From an uncultured Ruminococcus sp. (GTDB lineage Bacteria; Bacillota; Clostridia; Oscillospirales; Acutalibacteraceae): a stretch of 55,008 nucleotides of DNA. The notes beneath the pieces were generated by a model, which had not been told where the DNA came from, searched no databases, and saw only the letters and a program-made list of their open reading frames with translations. The DNA lies in the NCBI GenBank assembly GCA_900543095.1, contig UQQD01000012.1:1-55008 (forward strand). Reading direction: 5' to 3'. Shown here piece after piece: positions 24,342 to 33,143 of this stretch (its first letter is position 1; the number at the start of each line of letters is the position of its first letter). Made by a program: the position numbers and the translations under genes.

Positions 24342-26054
24342 ATGCTGAAAGGTACGGCTGTTTCGGACGGAATAGGGATTGGCAAGGTAATGCTTGTTAA
24401 ACAGCAGAAGCTTGTTTATACGCCGAACAACGTCACAGATACGGATTCTGAGGTAAGTCGATTCAGAGCGGCTGTGGATAAATTTTGCGTCAACACAAAA
24501 AAGAAGATTGACACCTTGCGAAAAAATGCAGGCGACAAGGAATCTGATATTATTCAAAGTCACATTCAAATGATAAAAGACCCGAATATGAGCGGTGAAG
24601 TAGAAAAGCTGATTTCTGACGGAAAATGTGCCGAAGCTGCGCTTGAACAAATTTGCAATATGTACATTGAAATTTTTTCAGCGTCTGAAGATGATTTTTT
24701 AAAGCAGCGAACCGAAGATGTAAGGGATATCGGTTCAGAGGTGCTGAGTATTCTGCTAGGCATTGACAAATCAAAAATAAACGTCTCGCAAAAGAATACC
24801 GTACTTGTGGTAAAGGATCTAACTCCTTCAATGGTGGCAGAGCTTGACAAAGAAAATATTGTCGGTATCATTGCCGAAACCGGCGGCAAAACATCTCACT
24901 CCGCAATACTTACAAGAGCACTCGAAATACCGACAATTTTATGCGTTAAAGACGCAACAAAACTGCTTTCCGAAGGTTCAACGGTAATAGTTGACGGCAA
25001 TCGTGGTATTGTTATCAATGCTCCCGACAGCGAAATGCTTAGGGATTACTGCGAAAAACGCAAGGAATTTATTGTGGAAAAAACCGAGCTTGAAAAGCTG
25101 AGGGGCAAGGAAACCAAGTCGGCAAGCGGTGAAAGCTACAGCCTTGTTTGCAACATCGGCAATCCCGATGAAGCGTTAAGGGTGCTTGAATGTGACGGAG
25201 AGGGTGTCGGACTTTTCCGCACCGAGCTTTTGTTTATGGAAAGCAGCTCGCTTCCCACTGAGGACGAGCAATTTATTGCATACCGAAAGTCGGCTCTTAT
25301 TCTCAAAGGCGCCCAACTTGTGATAAGAACGCTTGACATAGGCGGCGACAAAAACATTCCTTACCTTACACATAAAAAAGAAGAAAACCCGTTTTTGGGA
25401 TTCAGAGGAATCAGATATTGTCTTAAGAACGCCGAAGTGTTTAAATCTCAGCTAAGGGCAATTCTAAGAGCAAGCATATACGGTGACGTAAGAATAATGT
25501 TCCCGCTTATAACCTGCATTGACGAACTGCGCGAAGGCAAAAGATTGGTTGAGGAGGCAAAAGCGGAACTGAAAAGTCAAAACGTCAGATTTAACGAAAA
25601 CATAAAAATCGGCGTTATGATCGAAACCGCCGCAGCCTCGCTTATTGCAGATCTGCTTGCAAAGGAATGTGATTTTTTCAGCATCGGCACAAACGACCTT
25701 ATAAGCTATACAATGGCGTGCGACCGAGGAAACGGCGACGTTTCATACCTGTACTCGGCGCTCCAGCCAAGCGTACTGCGTTCGGTCAGTCACATAATTG
25801 AGTGTGCAAAGAAAAACAAAATCCCTGTCGGCGTATGCGGTGTGGCGGCAACAAATCCGCTGTTTATACCGCTCCTGATTTCATTCGGGCTTAACCAGTT
25901 CAGCGTGTTCCCCTCATCGGTACTCAAGGTTAAGAAAGAGATTTCAATGTGGAGCAAAAAAGAAGCCGATAAAATATGCGATAAGGCTATGAGCCTTTCC
26001 ACCGAAGCGGAAATACGCAACTACCTCAATTCGGTAATCAAAAACAAAAAATAG
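24342..26054 (+). CDS. ptsI: PTS Enzyme I (phosphoenolpyruvate-protein phosphotransferase)
   Basis: First PTS enzyme, 570 residues, normal length. It autophosphorylates on His186 (GGKTSHSAIL) with phosphoenolpyruvate and then charges HPr. The C-terminal PEP-binding barrel has FRTELLFM, FRGIRYCL, RIMFPLIT, GVMIETAAA and FFSIGTNDL segments. Start ATG follows GTGAGGTGAG. Last gene of the operon. Linking the general PTS proteins to a single fructose unit suggests that fructose may be a main PTS sugar in this organism (inferred). Confidence 0.95.
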   Translation: MLKGTAVSDGIGIGKVMLVKQQKLVYTPNNVTDTDSEVSRFRAAVDKFCVNTKKKIDTLRKNAGDKESDIIQSHIQMIKDPNMSGEVEKLISDGKCAEAALEQICNMYIEIFSASEDDFLKQRTEDVRDIGSEVLSILLGIDKSKINVSQKNTVLVVKDLTPSMVAELDKENIVGIIAETGGKTSHSAILTRALEIPTILCVKDATKLLSEGSTVIVDGNRGIVINAPDSEMLRDYCEKRKEFIVEKTELEKLRGKETKSASGESYSLVCNIGNPDEALRVLECDGEGVGLFRTELLFMESSSLPTEDEQFIAYRKSALILKGAQLVIRTLDIGGDKNIPYLTHKKEENPFLGFRGIRYCLKNAEVFKSQLRAILRASIYGDVRIMFPLITCIDELREGKRLVEEAKAELKSQNVRFNENIKIGVMIETAAASLIADLLAKECDFFSIGTNDLISYTMACDRGNGDVSYLYSALQPSVLRSVSHIIECAKKNKIPVGVCGVAATNPLFIPLLISFGLNQFSVFPSSVLKVKKEISMWSKKEADKICDKAMSLSTEAEIRNYLNSVIKNKK

Positions 26055-26103
26055 CGATACCCTTGCAGTACCGCTGCCGGTAATAGTTAATTTGCAAAAT
26101 TTT

Positions 26104-26136
26104 AAAGCACCCGAAATTTAATTCGAGTGCTTTTTT
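26104..26136 (+). terminator. Terminator of the fru-pts operon
   Basis: AAAGCAC-CCGAA pairs with TTCG-AGTGCTTT (one bulged base) and is followed by a T run. It sits 50 bases after ptsI and may also serve the convergent gene. Confidence 0.85.
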
Positions 26137-26165
26137 CGTAGACAATATTTAATTTTCGGGAAGCC

Positions 26166-26879
26166 CTACTGCGCCAAAATCTTATTTTGAATTTCAGTCA
26201 CATCGGCAACGGTAATATTTCCGTCTGAATTGGTATCTGCCAGCTTTTTAAAACTGTCCGTCAACTTAACGGCGCCGCAAAGGTATTTCTGGATTAACGT
26301 AGCATCTGCAACTGTCAGCTTTCCGTCTCCGTTTAAATCTCCGATAAGGGCAGATTCGGAATCAGCCCAAGAGAAGAGATACCAACAAAAATCATCAATA
26401 TAATGATCTATTTCCCAAAGATTATCCTGACTTATCAGATTAGCGTCATATGCCTCTTTAAATGTATAAAACTCACCGTTAATATATAAATTCACCATAT
26501 CCTTTTCTGTAGCATACGAATAACAAAAAGTTACATTGTCAAAGGATATGTAAAACCGATTTTCGGAATTTGATTTAGCTAAAACGGGATAATCATATGT
26601 CTTATTGTAATGATTGATAAGCATTGCGCCGTTGCTCAATGAGCCGTAATACCTGATAACAATGTCATCGGGATTGCTTCCCTGATATTCGGTATCTAAG
26701 AGTTTTTGCAGGATTTCATCTTTTTTATCACTTTCAAGCTTTCGTTCCTGCTGAGGTTCAGTCTGAACTCCGTAGGGCAAAGTATCAATGGTATAAATAA
26801 CGGCAAACGCATTAGTTGAAAATGCCATAGTAATTATCAGCATAGCCGACAATAAAGATATAAATACTTTTTTCTTCAT
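26166..26879 (-). CDS. Secreted dockerin-containing protein of unknown function
   Basis: A 237-residue exported protein. The signal peptide (MKKKVFISLL, hydrophobic core, TNAFA cleavage) precedes a domain of about 140 residues that I do not recognise. A type I dockerin follows (about 177-236) with calcium loops DLNGDGKLTVAD and DTNSDGNITVAD and paired IQKYL / IQNKI helices. The central part is aromatic-rich, with the segment INGEFYTFKEAYDANLIS. The ATG at 26879 is set by GGAGG 5 bases upstream. The dockerin resembles that of the amylase in this window, so both may bind the same type of cohesin. It could be a small binding, inhibitor or structural part of the complex. Confidence 0.85.
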   Translation of the reverse strand: MKKKVFISLLSAMLIITMAFSTNAFAVIYTIDTLPYGVQTEPQQERKLESDKKDEILQKLLDTEYQGSNPDDIVIRYYGSLSNGAMLINHYNKTYDYPVLAKSNSENRFYISFDNVTFCYSYATEKDMVNLYINGEFYTFKEAYDANLISQDNLWEIDHYIDDFCWYLFSWADSESALIGDLNGDGKLTVADATLIQKYLCGAVKLTDSFKKLADTNSDGNITVADVTEIQNKILAQ

Positions 26880-26918
26880 AACATCCTCCTTGTTATTGCT
26901 TTGCAATTATTTTATTAA

Positions 26919-26947
26919 ATTATACCACATATTGCATATTATTTAAA
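26919..26947 (-). promoter_or_regulatory. Promoter of the small dockerin gene
   Basis: Perfect -10 TATAAT on the minus strand (26919-26924) with a weak -35 TTTAAA at 17 bases (26942-26947). The remaining 190 bases to the next gene show only A/T-rich sequence. Confidence 0.5.
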
Positions 26948-27101
26948 TGCTATATGTCAAAAATTCTGCACAAACTTTCGTAGGTATTTTGTGAATATTG
27001 TACGATTTTATGTTCGCAATTTTGTGAATTTATTATAACACCACAACAATATGAAGCATTTCAGATGACAATACGAAAAAATGATTTCGGATAACTGCAA
27101 C

Positions 27102-27134
27102 AAAAATCCCCTTGCCGTTTGACAAGGGGATTCT
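27102..27134 (-). terminator. Terminator of the ireB unit
   Basis: AATCCCCTTG / CAAGGGGATT hairpin directly after the small gene, followed by TTTTG on the minus strand. Confidence 0.88.
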
Positions 27135-27141
27135 GTATGGT

Positions 27142-27465
27142 TTAAATTTTGTTTGCAAGCGCTCTTTCAAGCCAAATGTCCGCAATATCCATTGCAAGGA
27201 ACAAGCCGTTCTTTTCGCTTGACTTTACAAGCTGTTTTCTCGGTGAAAGATACGGGTCGGTAGCCATAAGCTGTACCGTCACCTTGTCGGCAAGCTCAAT
27301 GCCGTTTGCTTCCTTCTTTGACTTTATCTGCATTCTTATAACATACGGTTCTTCCATATTGCCGTAGTATATCTCGTCACCGCAGCGCACAAGAGGCCTG
27401 CCCTTGTAGGTGGAAAATTCCTGCTCCTGCTTTTGCTCAGCCTTTGCCTTTTTGGTATCTGCCAC
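27142..27465 (-). CDS. Uncharacterised small protein downstream of ireB
   Basis: A 107-residue soluble protein that I do not recognise. It opens with a charged Lys/Glu/Gln-rich stretch (1-16), followed by a compact core containing RPLVRCGDEIYYG, YVIRMQI and KVTVQLMATDP, and a helical C-terminus. There are no membrane segments. GGATGA-type spacing and the 16-base gap to ireB indicate co-transcription. In many Firmicutes ireB is followed by ruvX (Holliday junction resolvase) and a DUF1292 gene. Here neither follows directly, and this protein does not look like either. Confidence 0.7.
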   Translation of the reverse strand: MADTKKAKAEQKQEQEFSTYKGRPLVRCGDEIYYGNMEEPYVIRMQIKSKKEANGIELADKVTVQLMATDPYLSPRKQLVKSSEKNGLFLAMDIADIWLERALANKI

Positions 27466-27481
27466 AAGGCATCATCCTTTC

Positions 27482-27727
27482 TTAAACATTGAGGTACGAT
27501 TTTACCAGTGCTTCAAGTAGGTCGTCACGGTCGATCTTGCTGATAATGTTTCTGGCATTATTATAGGTCGTAATATAGGTGGGGTCCTCGCTGAGAATAT
27601 AACCCACAATCTGATTGATAGGGTTATAGCCCTTTTGCCTTAACGCATCATAAACTATTGTAAGACCTGCCTTGATCTGATCGTCCTTTTCGCCGCCGAG
27701 CGAAAAAATCATTGTTTTATCCAACAT
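27482..27727 (-). CDS. ireB: IreB family regulatory phosphoprotein (UPF0297)
   Basis: An 81-residue protein with the family-typical sequence: TMIFSLG near the start, then VYDALRQKGYNPINQIVGY, LSEDPTYIT and a helical end. In Enterococcus IreB is a substrate of the IreK Ser/Thr kinase and lowers cephalosporin resistance. A similar signalling role here is assumed from the family. The threonine in DKTMIF, near the N-terminus, corresponds to the phosphorylated region. GGAGG lies 9 bases before the ATG. Confidence 0.92.
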   Translation of the reverse strand: MLDKTMIFSLGGEKDDQIKAGLTIVYDALRQKGYNPINQIVGYILSEDPTYITTYNNARNIISKIDRDDLLEALVKSYLNV

Positions 27728-27751
27728 ACTGAAACACCTCCTGATTAAATC

Positions 27752-27780
27752 ATTATACTATATCTCAATGCAAATTTCAA
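27752..27780 (-). promoter_or_regulatory. ireB promoter
   Basis: TTGAAA (27775-27780), 17-base spacer and TATAAT (27752-27757) on the minus strand, in the gap after pheT. Confidence 0.7.
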
Positions 27781-27783
27781 GTA

Positions 27784-30156
27784 TTAATTATTTCTCAGGG
27801 CGATGCCTATATTTTTCAGGTTTTCTATAACCTTGTCCATAATCTGCTGTACTTCAGCCGACGCAAGCGTTCTTTCATTTGATGAAAACTCAAACCTTAT
27901 CGTTATGCTGTGAATAGCCTCTGTATCATAGGTATCAACTATCTTTGTGTTTCTGAGAATTTTGCCGCCCTCGTTTTTCCAACATTCGGACAGTTTTTCA
28001 AAGAACATACCATTTGGAAGCTCAACGCTGATGTCGTAATCTATGGGCGGGAATTTTGACGGTTCTTCATAAACTATGGAAGCATTTTTTACCGAGGCAA
28101 AGCTGTCCATATCTATCTGGGCAAAGACAATGCTTGCCTTTTTGTCAATTTTTTTGCCGACAACGGGATGAACGATGCCTATCTCTCCTATTTCAATTCC
28201 GTCAAGCACAACAGTGTTAAGATTTACAGGGTGTTCATAGCTGTGCTTTGGTTCAGCCTTATGATATGAAAGCGACTTGTGCTTGAGGTCGTCTGCAATA
28301 ACCGCAAGCATATCTCTAAGCTCAAAATAAAGGGTTTTGACATCCTTTGTCTTGCTGAACAACGTTATTGCAAGCTTTTTGCGTTCAATACAAAGGTTTT
28401 TATCATTAACGCCGTTTACTACCCTGCCTATTTCAAATATACCAAAGTCATTTGAATACGAGGTGTTGGTCTTAACCTGGCAAAGCTGTGTGGGTATCAT
28501 TGAATTACGGATAGTTTCAATGTTTGGGTTTGTGGCGTTTGCAAGCCTGATATTATCTTCAACCGGAATATTCAGCGCCCTTAGGTCGTCGGAATACGCC
28601 CATACATAGGAATGAAGCTCATGCAGGTTATATCTCTTAACAAGAATATCCTTTATCTTGTCCTCGTTGCTCTTTTCAACCGTTGCTCTGACGGGATAAA
28701 GCGGCGAACGTGTAGTGTTGATTTCAAAGTTATCATAGCCGTAGATTCTTGTGATTTCTTCGATTATATCAGCTTTTATAGTAACGTCCTTTGTTGCTCT
28801 CCACGACGGAACAACTACATCAAACACATCATCTGACAGTTTCACCTTAAAGCCTAAGCTTTTTAGGGTTTTTACTATTGCATCGTTTGAAATTTCAATT
28901 CCCGTATAACGGTCAACAAAGTTCTTGTCAAATTTAAGCTCAACCGTGTCATAACGGAAAGCATATTCATCGGTAAGCGAAGAAACTACCTTTATATCGC
29001 CGTCATACTTTTTGAGAAGATAAATAAACCTTGCGATGGCAACATCGGTCATATCGGGGTCAAGGCATTTTTCGTAGCGCATAGAAGCGTCTGTTCTGTG
29101 TGACAGCCTTACGGTAGATTTGCGAATTGAAGCGGCGTCAAATGTTGCCGATTCCAAAGTCAGGGTAGTTGTATCATCAACGATCTCGGAATCAAGACCG
29201 CCCATAATTCCTGCTATGGCAACAGGCTTGTCGCCGTTGCAAATCATCAAAGTGTTTTCGTCAATATTGCGTTCAACACCGTCAAGCGTTTTGAAAGCAA
29301 ACGGTTTATCAAAGCGCTTTATTCTGATTTTCTCAACCTTTCGTGAATCAAATGCGTGCATAGGCTGTCCCATTTCAAGCATAAGGTAGTTTGTAAGGTC
29401 AGCAAGATAGTTAATTGTGCGCATTCCGCAATAATAAAGCCTTATACGCATATTTACAGGGCTTACGCTTCTTTCGATATTTTCAACCTGCATACAGCTG
29501 TAACGCTGACAGAGCTTATCCTCTATCTTCATATCTATTTTTGCAAGAGCCTCGTACTGCTTCAAGTCCTCAACCTCAAGCGGTTTAAGTTCTCTGCCCG
29601 AAATAGCGGCAAATTCTCTTGCAATGCCGTAATGTCCCCAAAGGTCGGGGCGGTTTGTAAGGGATTTGTTATCCACTTCAAATACAATATCATTTATTTC
29701 ATAAGCGTCTTTAAGGTCGGTGCCGTTAGGAATATCATCGGTTATATCCATAATTCCCGAATTGTCGTCGCTGATACCGATTTCACTTTCACTGCAACAC
29801 ATACCGTATGAGGTATAGCCTGCAAGGTCGCGGGGAGTTATAGTGATGTTGCCTATCTTTGCGCCAATCTTTGCAAAGGCTGTTTTCATTCCCTCACGAA
29901 CATTCGGAGCGCCGCACACAACGTCGGTCAGCTTGCCGTCGCCTGCGTCAACCTTGAGCAAGTGAAGCTTCTTTGAGTCGGGATGATTTTCTACCGATTT
30001 TATCTCGGCAACAACTATTCCGCTAATGTCCGAGCCTTTACGAAAAATATCGTTTTCAACCTCTGCTGTTGAAAGAGAAAATTTTTGTATAAGTTCAATT
30101 TTATCGAGTCCCGTCAAGTCAACAAAGTCCTCAATCCAATTCATTGATAAAAACAT
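27784..30156 (-). CDS. pheT: Phenylalanyl-tRNA synthetase beta subunit
   Basis: 790-residue subunit of the heterotetrameric synthetase that charges tRNA-Phe. The N-terminal tRNA-binding OB fold (about 40-150) contains VENHPDSKKLHLLKVD. The B3/B4 editing region follows (about 200-370), then B5 and the catalytic-like core. The C-terminal anticodon-binding FDX-ACB domain (about 695-790) has the FPPIDYDISVELP start. Starts 11 bases after pheS with an AGGAGGG site. Length is normal. Confidence 0.96.
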   Translation of the reverse strand: MFLSMNWIEDFVDLTGLDKIELIQKFSLSTAEVENDIFRKGSDISGIVVAEIKSVENHPDSKKLHLLKVDAGDGKLTDVVCGAPNVREGMKTAFAKIGAKIGNITITPRDLAGYTSYGMCCSESEIGISDDNSGIMDITDDIPNGTDLKDAYEINDIVFEVDNKSLTNRPDLWGHYGIAREFAAISGRELKPLEVEDLKQYEALAKIDMKIEDKLCQRYSCMQVENIERSVSPVNMRIRLYYCGMRTINYLADLTNYLMLEMGQPMHAFDSRKVEKIRIKRFDKPFAFKTLDGVERNIDENTLMICNGDKPVAIAGIMGGLDSEIVDDTTTLTLESATFDAASIRKSTVRLSHRTDASMRYEKCLDPDMTDVAIARFIYLLKKYDGDIKVVSSLTDEYAFRYDTVELKFDKNFVDRYTGIEISNDAIVKTLKSLGFKVKLSDDVFDVVVPSWRATKDVTIKADIIEEITRIYGYDNFEINTTRSPLYPVRATVEKSNEDKIKDILVKRYNLHELHSYVWAYSDDLRALNIPVEDNIRLANATNPNIETIRNSMIPTQLCQVKTNTSYSNDFGIFEIGRVVNGVNDKNLCIERKKLAITLFSKTKDVKTLYFELRDMLAVIADDLKHKSLSYHKAEPKHSYEHPVNLNTVVLDGIEIGEIGIVHPVVGKKIDKKASIVFAQIDMDSFASVKNASIVYEEPSKFPPIDYDISVELPNGMFFEKLSECWKNEGGKILRNTKIVDTYDTEAIHSITIRFEFSSNERTLASAEVQQIMDKVIENLKNIGIALRNN

Positions 30157-30167
30157 ATTAACCCTCC

Positions 30168-31220
30168 TTATTCGTCGTCATCGGTAAACTGAGCAAGAGC
30201 CTTAAGGCTGCCGCTGTTCAGGTCACGAATATCCTTAATCTTGTATTTCATCATTGCAAGACGTGTAAGTCCGAGTCCGAATGCAAAGCCTGTATATTTG
30301 TCGGGATCAATTCCGCCCTCACGCAATACGTTAGGGTGTATCATACCGCACGGGCAAAGTTCCAGCCAGCCGCTGTGCTTGCAGGAAGCACATCCCTCGC
30401 CGCCGCAGATAAGACAGCTTATGTCAAGCTCAAATCCGGGTTCCACAAACGGGAAAAATCCGGGACGCAGTCTAACTTTTATATCCTTTTGGAAAACCTC
30501 TGAAAGCATTGTTTTCATAAAAAAGATAAGGTTTGAAATCGAAATATCCTTGTCAACCATCATTCCCTCCATTTGGAAGAAAGTATTCTCGTGGCTGGCG
30601 TCGGTTGCTTCGTTTCTGAAACATCTGCCGGGGAAAATTGCCTTTATCGGCACTCCGTTTTCAAGATCATTTGCGTATTTTTTAAGAATGGCGTTTTGAG
30701 CAGCAGACGTCTGCGACTTCAAAAGCTGTCCGTTTTCAAGATAATAGGTGTCCTGCATATCTCTTGCAGGGTGATCTTTCGGAATATTCACCGCCTCAAA
30801 ACATTCATAGTCGGTAACAACCTCGGGATAATCCTCAACCGTAAATCCCATTGACTTAAATATTGCCTCGCACTGTCTTTGAACAAGGGTTATCGGGTGA
30901 TAAGAGCCCCTTGCAAGCTCGGGAGGCGTGGTTATGTCAAACTGCGGCATTGACGAGATCTCACGCTCAATCTCCTTTTCTTTCAGTTCGGCAATCTTTT
31001 CTTCAATTTTCTTTGCGGTATCGGCCTTTAGCTGATTTACCTCTGCGCCAAACGACTTTCTTTCCTCGTTTGACAGGTCTTTCATTCCCTTAAGCAGTGC
31101 GGTTATACTGCCTTTTTTGCCAAGGTAAGCTACCCTGATTTTGTCAAGATCGACAAGGTCCGTGGTGTTTGCAAGCTTTTCTTTAATCTCATCCTTTATG
31201 ATGGTGATTTTGTTGTCCAT
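30168..31220 (-). CDS. pheS: Phenylalanyl-tRNA synthetase alpha subunit
   Basis: Class II catalytic subunit, 350 residues. An N-terminal coiled-coil arm (about 1-85) is followed by the catalytic domain with HPARDMQDTYY, FPGRCFRNEATDASHENTFF and the C-terminal GFAFGLGLTRLAMM motif 3. It also has the four-cysteine insert CLICGGEGCASC. The ATG at 31220 follows GGAGG. The frame extends to 31340 but that part is the T-box leader. Expression is controlled by the T-box upstream. Confidence 0.96.
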   Translation of the reverse strand: MDNKITIIKDEIKEKLANTTDLVDLDKIRVAYLGKKGSITALLKGMKDLSNEERKSFGAEVNQLKADTAKKIEEKIAELKEKEIEREISSMPQFDITTPPELARGSYHPITLVQRQCEAIFKSMGFTVEDYPEVVTDYECFEAVNIPKDHPARDMQDTYYLENGQLLKSQTSAAQNAILKKYANDLENGVPIKAIFPGRCFRNEATDASHENTFFQMEGMMVDKDISISNLIFFMKTMLSEVFQKDIKVRLRPGFFPFVEPGFELDISCLICGGEGCASCKHSGWLELCPCGMIHPNVLREGGIDPDKYTGFAFGLGLTRLAMMKYKIKDIRDLNSGSLKALAQFTDDDE

Positions 31221-31500
31221 AAAAACCTCCGTAATGTTCCGTAAAATAAAATAAGCCCCTGCGTACATAACTACGCAGGGACGAAAATTCCGTGGTACCA
31301 CCCTGATTTCTGCATTAAAATACAGACGCTCATTAAGCATATAACGGTGCGCACCGTTGAAGCCTACTTGTATTGACGTTCAGCCTCACCGCTCAAAAGT
31401 GAACTTCACGCAGTGTTGCACAATGCGCTTTCAGCCTCGGCGCATCTCTCTTTGGTGCAAAACAAGCGCTACTCTCTTTGTCACAGCGTTTCCTTTTATA
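31221..31500 (-). promoter_or_regulatory. T-box riboswitch leader of pheST (Phe, specifier UUC)
   Basis: The hallmark T-box AGGGTGGTACCACGG (31304-31290) is followed by a terminator hairpin TCCCTGCGTA / TACGCAGGGG (31282-31256) and a T-rich run. Upstream lie stem I elements GAGAGTAGCG and AAAGAGAGATG. The candidate specifier TTC (31403-31401) in GAAGTTCAC matches phenylalanine, the substrate of the downstream enzyme. Uncharged tRNA-Phe should stabilise the antiterminator and switch pheST on. Confidence 0.93.
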
Positions 31501-31506
31501 GTTTCA

Positions 31507-31535
31507 ATAATATCACCAAATCAGGGATTTTGCAA
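31507..31535 (-). promoter_or_regulatory. pheST promoter
   Basis: Minus-strand TTGCAA (31530-31535), 17-base spacer, TATTAT (31507-31512), placing the start point at about 31500, just ahead of T-box stem I. Confidence 0.65.
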
Positions 31536-31626
31536 GTATTTTTCGTTATCAGGTCTAAAAAACTTGCAAATCTCCCTTTTTGTGTGATATGATAATAGTA
31601 TTATTTATGCTAAAGGAGATATACTG

Positions 31627-32172
31627 TTGGAAGGCTTTAATGAACAGGTTGTAAAACGTGCAAAAAAACCAAAAAATCTTATAATAAAAATAGTTGCGGT
31701 TATGCTGTTGATAATGGTTCCCGCTCTTTGCGTAATGCTTGCGTATGTGATAACTCCGTATATGATATATGTGGGTCTGTTTTTGTTTTTGGGCGGAATT
31801 TACGCAGTGTGGTATGTGTTCACCTCACAAAAGGTTGAATTTGAATACTCGGTCGCAGGCGATGAGCTTGACATTGCAAAAATCATTTCACTGAGGAAGC
31901 GCAAAAGAGTCTGCAAGGTTCCGATAAGAGAAATTGACAAACTCGACAAAGACGAAAACGCAATCAGCAATATGCGTTTCACAAAAACCTTTATTGCAGC
32001 AAGGGACGTTGACGCTAAAAACGAAAATTATTACGCCGTATATAACAGCGCGGCATTCGGTAAATGTCTGCTGATATTCACGCCGAACGAGCAGATATTG
32101 CAGGGAATGAAGCCTTATCTCAAAAAGGATATTGTAATCAAACTTTTCTATAACAGGAACGCAGGTCAATAA
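31627..32172 (+). CDS. Membrane protein with soluble C-terminal domain (DUF6106-like)
   Basis: 181-residue protein with two adjacent transmembrane helices (about 20-44 and 46-66) and a cytoplasmic C-terminal domain rich in basic residues (LRKRKRV). The whole resembles the small DUF6106 family of clostridia, named from memory and not certain. Its function is unknown. The start is a TTG after AAAGGAG. It ends one base before nnrD begins, so the two are co-transcribed. Confidence 0.72.
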   Translation: MEGFNEQVVKRAKKPKNLIIKIVAVMLLIMVPALCVMLAYVITPYMIYVGLFLFLGGIYAVWYVFTSQKVEFEYSVAGDELDIAKIISLRKRKRVCKVPIREIDKLDKDENAISNMRFTKTFIAARDVDAKNENYYAVYNSAAFGKCLLIFTPNEQILQGMKPYLKKDIVIKLFYNRNAGQ

Positions 32173-32173
32173 T

Positions 32174-33049
32174 ATGGAACGCACCGACAAAAACACCGTT
32201 AAAAAAGCTGTTTTTCGCCGTCCCGATAACGCAAACAAGGGAACGCTCGGTTCACTTTTGAGCATATGCGGAAGCTACGGAATGGCAGGCGCCGCAATTA
32301 TGGCAGGGACGTCAGCACTCAGATGCGGACTCGGTCTGCTCAAAACGGCATTGCCCAAAAGCATATATCCGATTGCCGCAATCAAGCTGCCCGAAAGCGT
32401 GTTTTTTCCGCTTGAGGAAACCGCAGGCGGAAAGATAAGCGAGGTAAACCTTGAGTTTTTGCTTAACGAAGCCGAAAAATCAAGCGCAGTTTTAATTGGC
32501 TGCGGACTTTCGGTGTGCAAAGATACAAAGAGTATCGTCTATTCTGTAATAGAAAATTGCACAAAACCGATAGTGCTTGACGCAGACGCTCTCAACTGCA
32601 TTTGTGACAATAAAAATATACTGAAATCCGCAAAATCTCGTATCATCATAACTCCGCACCCCGGAGAAATGGCAAGACTTATAAATTCAACGCCAAAGGC
32701 CGTAAACGAAAGCAGAGAAGAAATTGCTAAAGCGTTTTCGGAAAAATACGGCGTTGTAACGGTATTAAAGGGCGCAGGCACGATAATTGCCGCTCCGGGC
32801 GGCAAGGCCGTTTTAAACGTAACGGGCAATTCGGGAATGGCAACAGGCGGAAGCGGAGATGTTCTTGCCGGAATGACTGCGTCGCTTCTTGCACAAAACG
32901 CAACCGCTTTTGACGCAGCGTCTGCGGCAGTGTATCTGCACGGACTTGCAGGCGACATTGCGGCAGAAGAATTCGGCAAAATTTCTATGCTCCCATCCGA
33001 TATAATCGAGTGCATACACCTTGCATACATTAAATGCGGAATTAATTAA
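32174..33049 (+). CDS. nnrD: ADP-dependent NAD(P)H-hydrate dehydratase
   Basis: Repair enzyme of 291 residues that reconverts damaged S-NAD(P)HX to NAD(P)H. Ribokinase-like fold with the family motifs ITPHPGEMARL, VLKGAGTIIA and GNSGMATGGSGDVLAGM (ADP-binding and catalytic Asp). The N-terminal epimerase domain NnrE found fused in many bacteria is absent, so the epimerase must be encoded elsewhere. Starts one base after the preceding membrane protein gene. Confidence 0.92.
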   Translation: MERTDKNTVKKAVFRRPDNANKGTLGSLLSICGSYGMAGAAIMAGTSALRCGLGLLKTALPKSIYPIAAIKLPESVFFPLEETAGGKISEVNLEFLLNEAEKSSAVLIGCGLSVCKDTKSIVYSVIENCTKPIVLDADALNCICDNKNILKSAKSRIIITPHPGEMARLINSTPKAVNESREEIAKAFSEKYGVVTVLKGAGTIIAAPGGKAVLNVTGNSGMATGGSGDVLAGMTASLLAQNATAFDAASAAVYLHGLAGDIAAEEFGKISMLPSDIIECIHLAYIKCGIN

Positions 33050-33091
33050 CCGGAGTTTTACTAAAACAAAAAGTAAACATTGATTAAAATG

Positions 33092-33128
33092 AAAAAAGTC
33101 CCTCGTCTAAAAGGCAGGGGACTTTTCA
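33092..33128. terminator. Bidirectional terminator, possibly derived from the structured repeat
   Basis: AAAAGTCCC..GTCT-aaaa-GGC..GGGGACTTTT hairpin between the convergent nnrD and Na/Pi transporter genes. The loop and arms (GTCTAAAAGGC, GGGGAC) resemble the last hairpin of the dispersed repeat, and the nearby TATAACTTACACTG at 33135-33148 resembles its tail. Confidence 0.8.
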
Positions 33129-33143
33129 TAATTTCAGTGTAAG

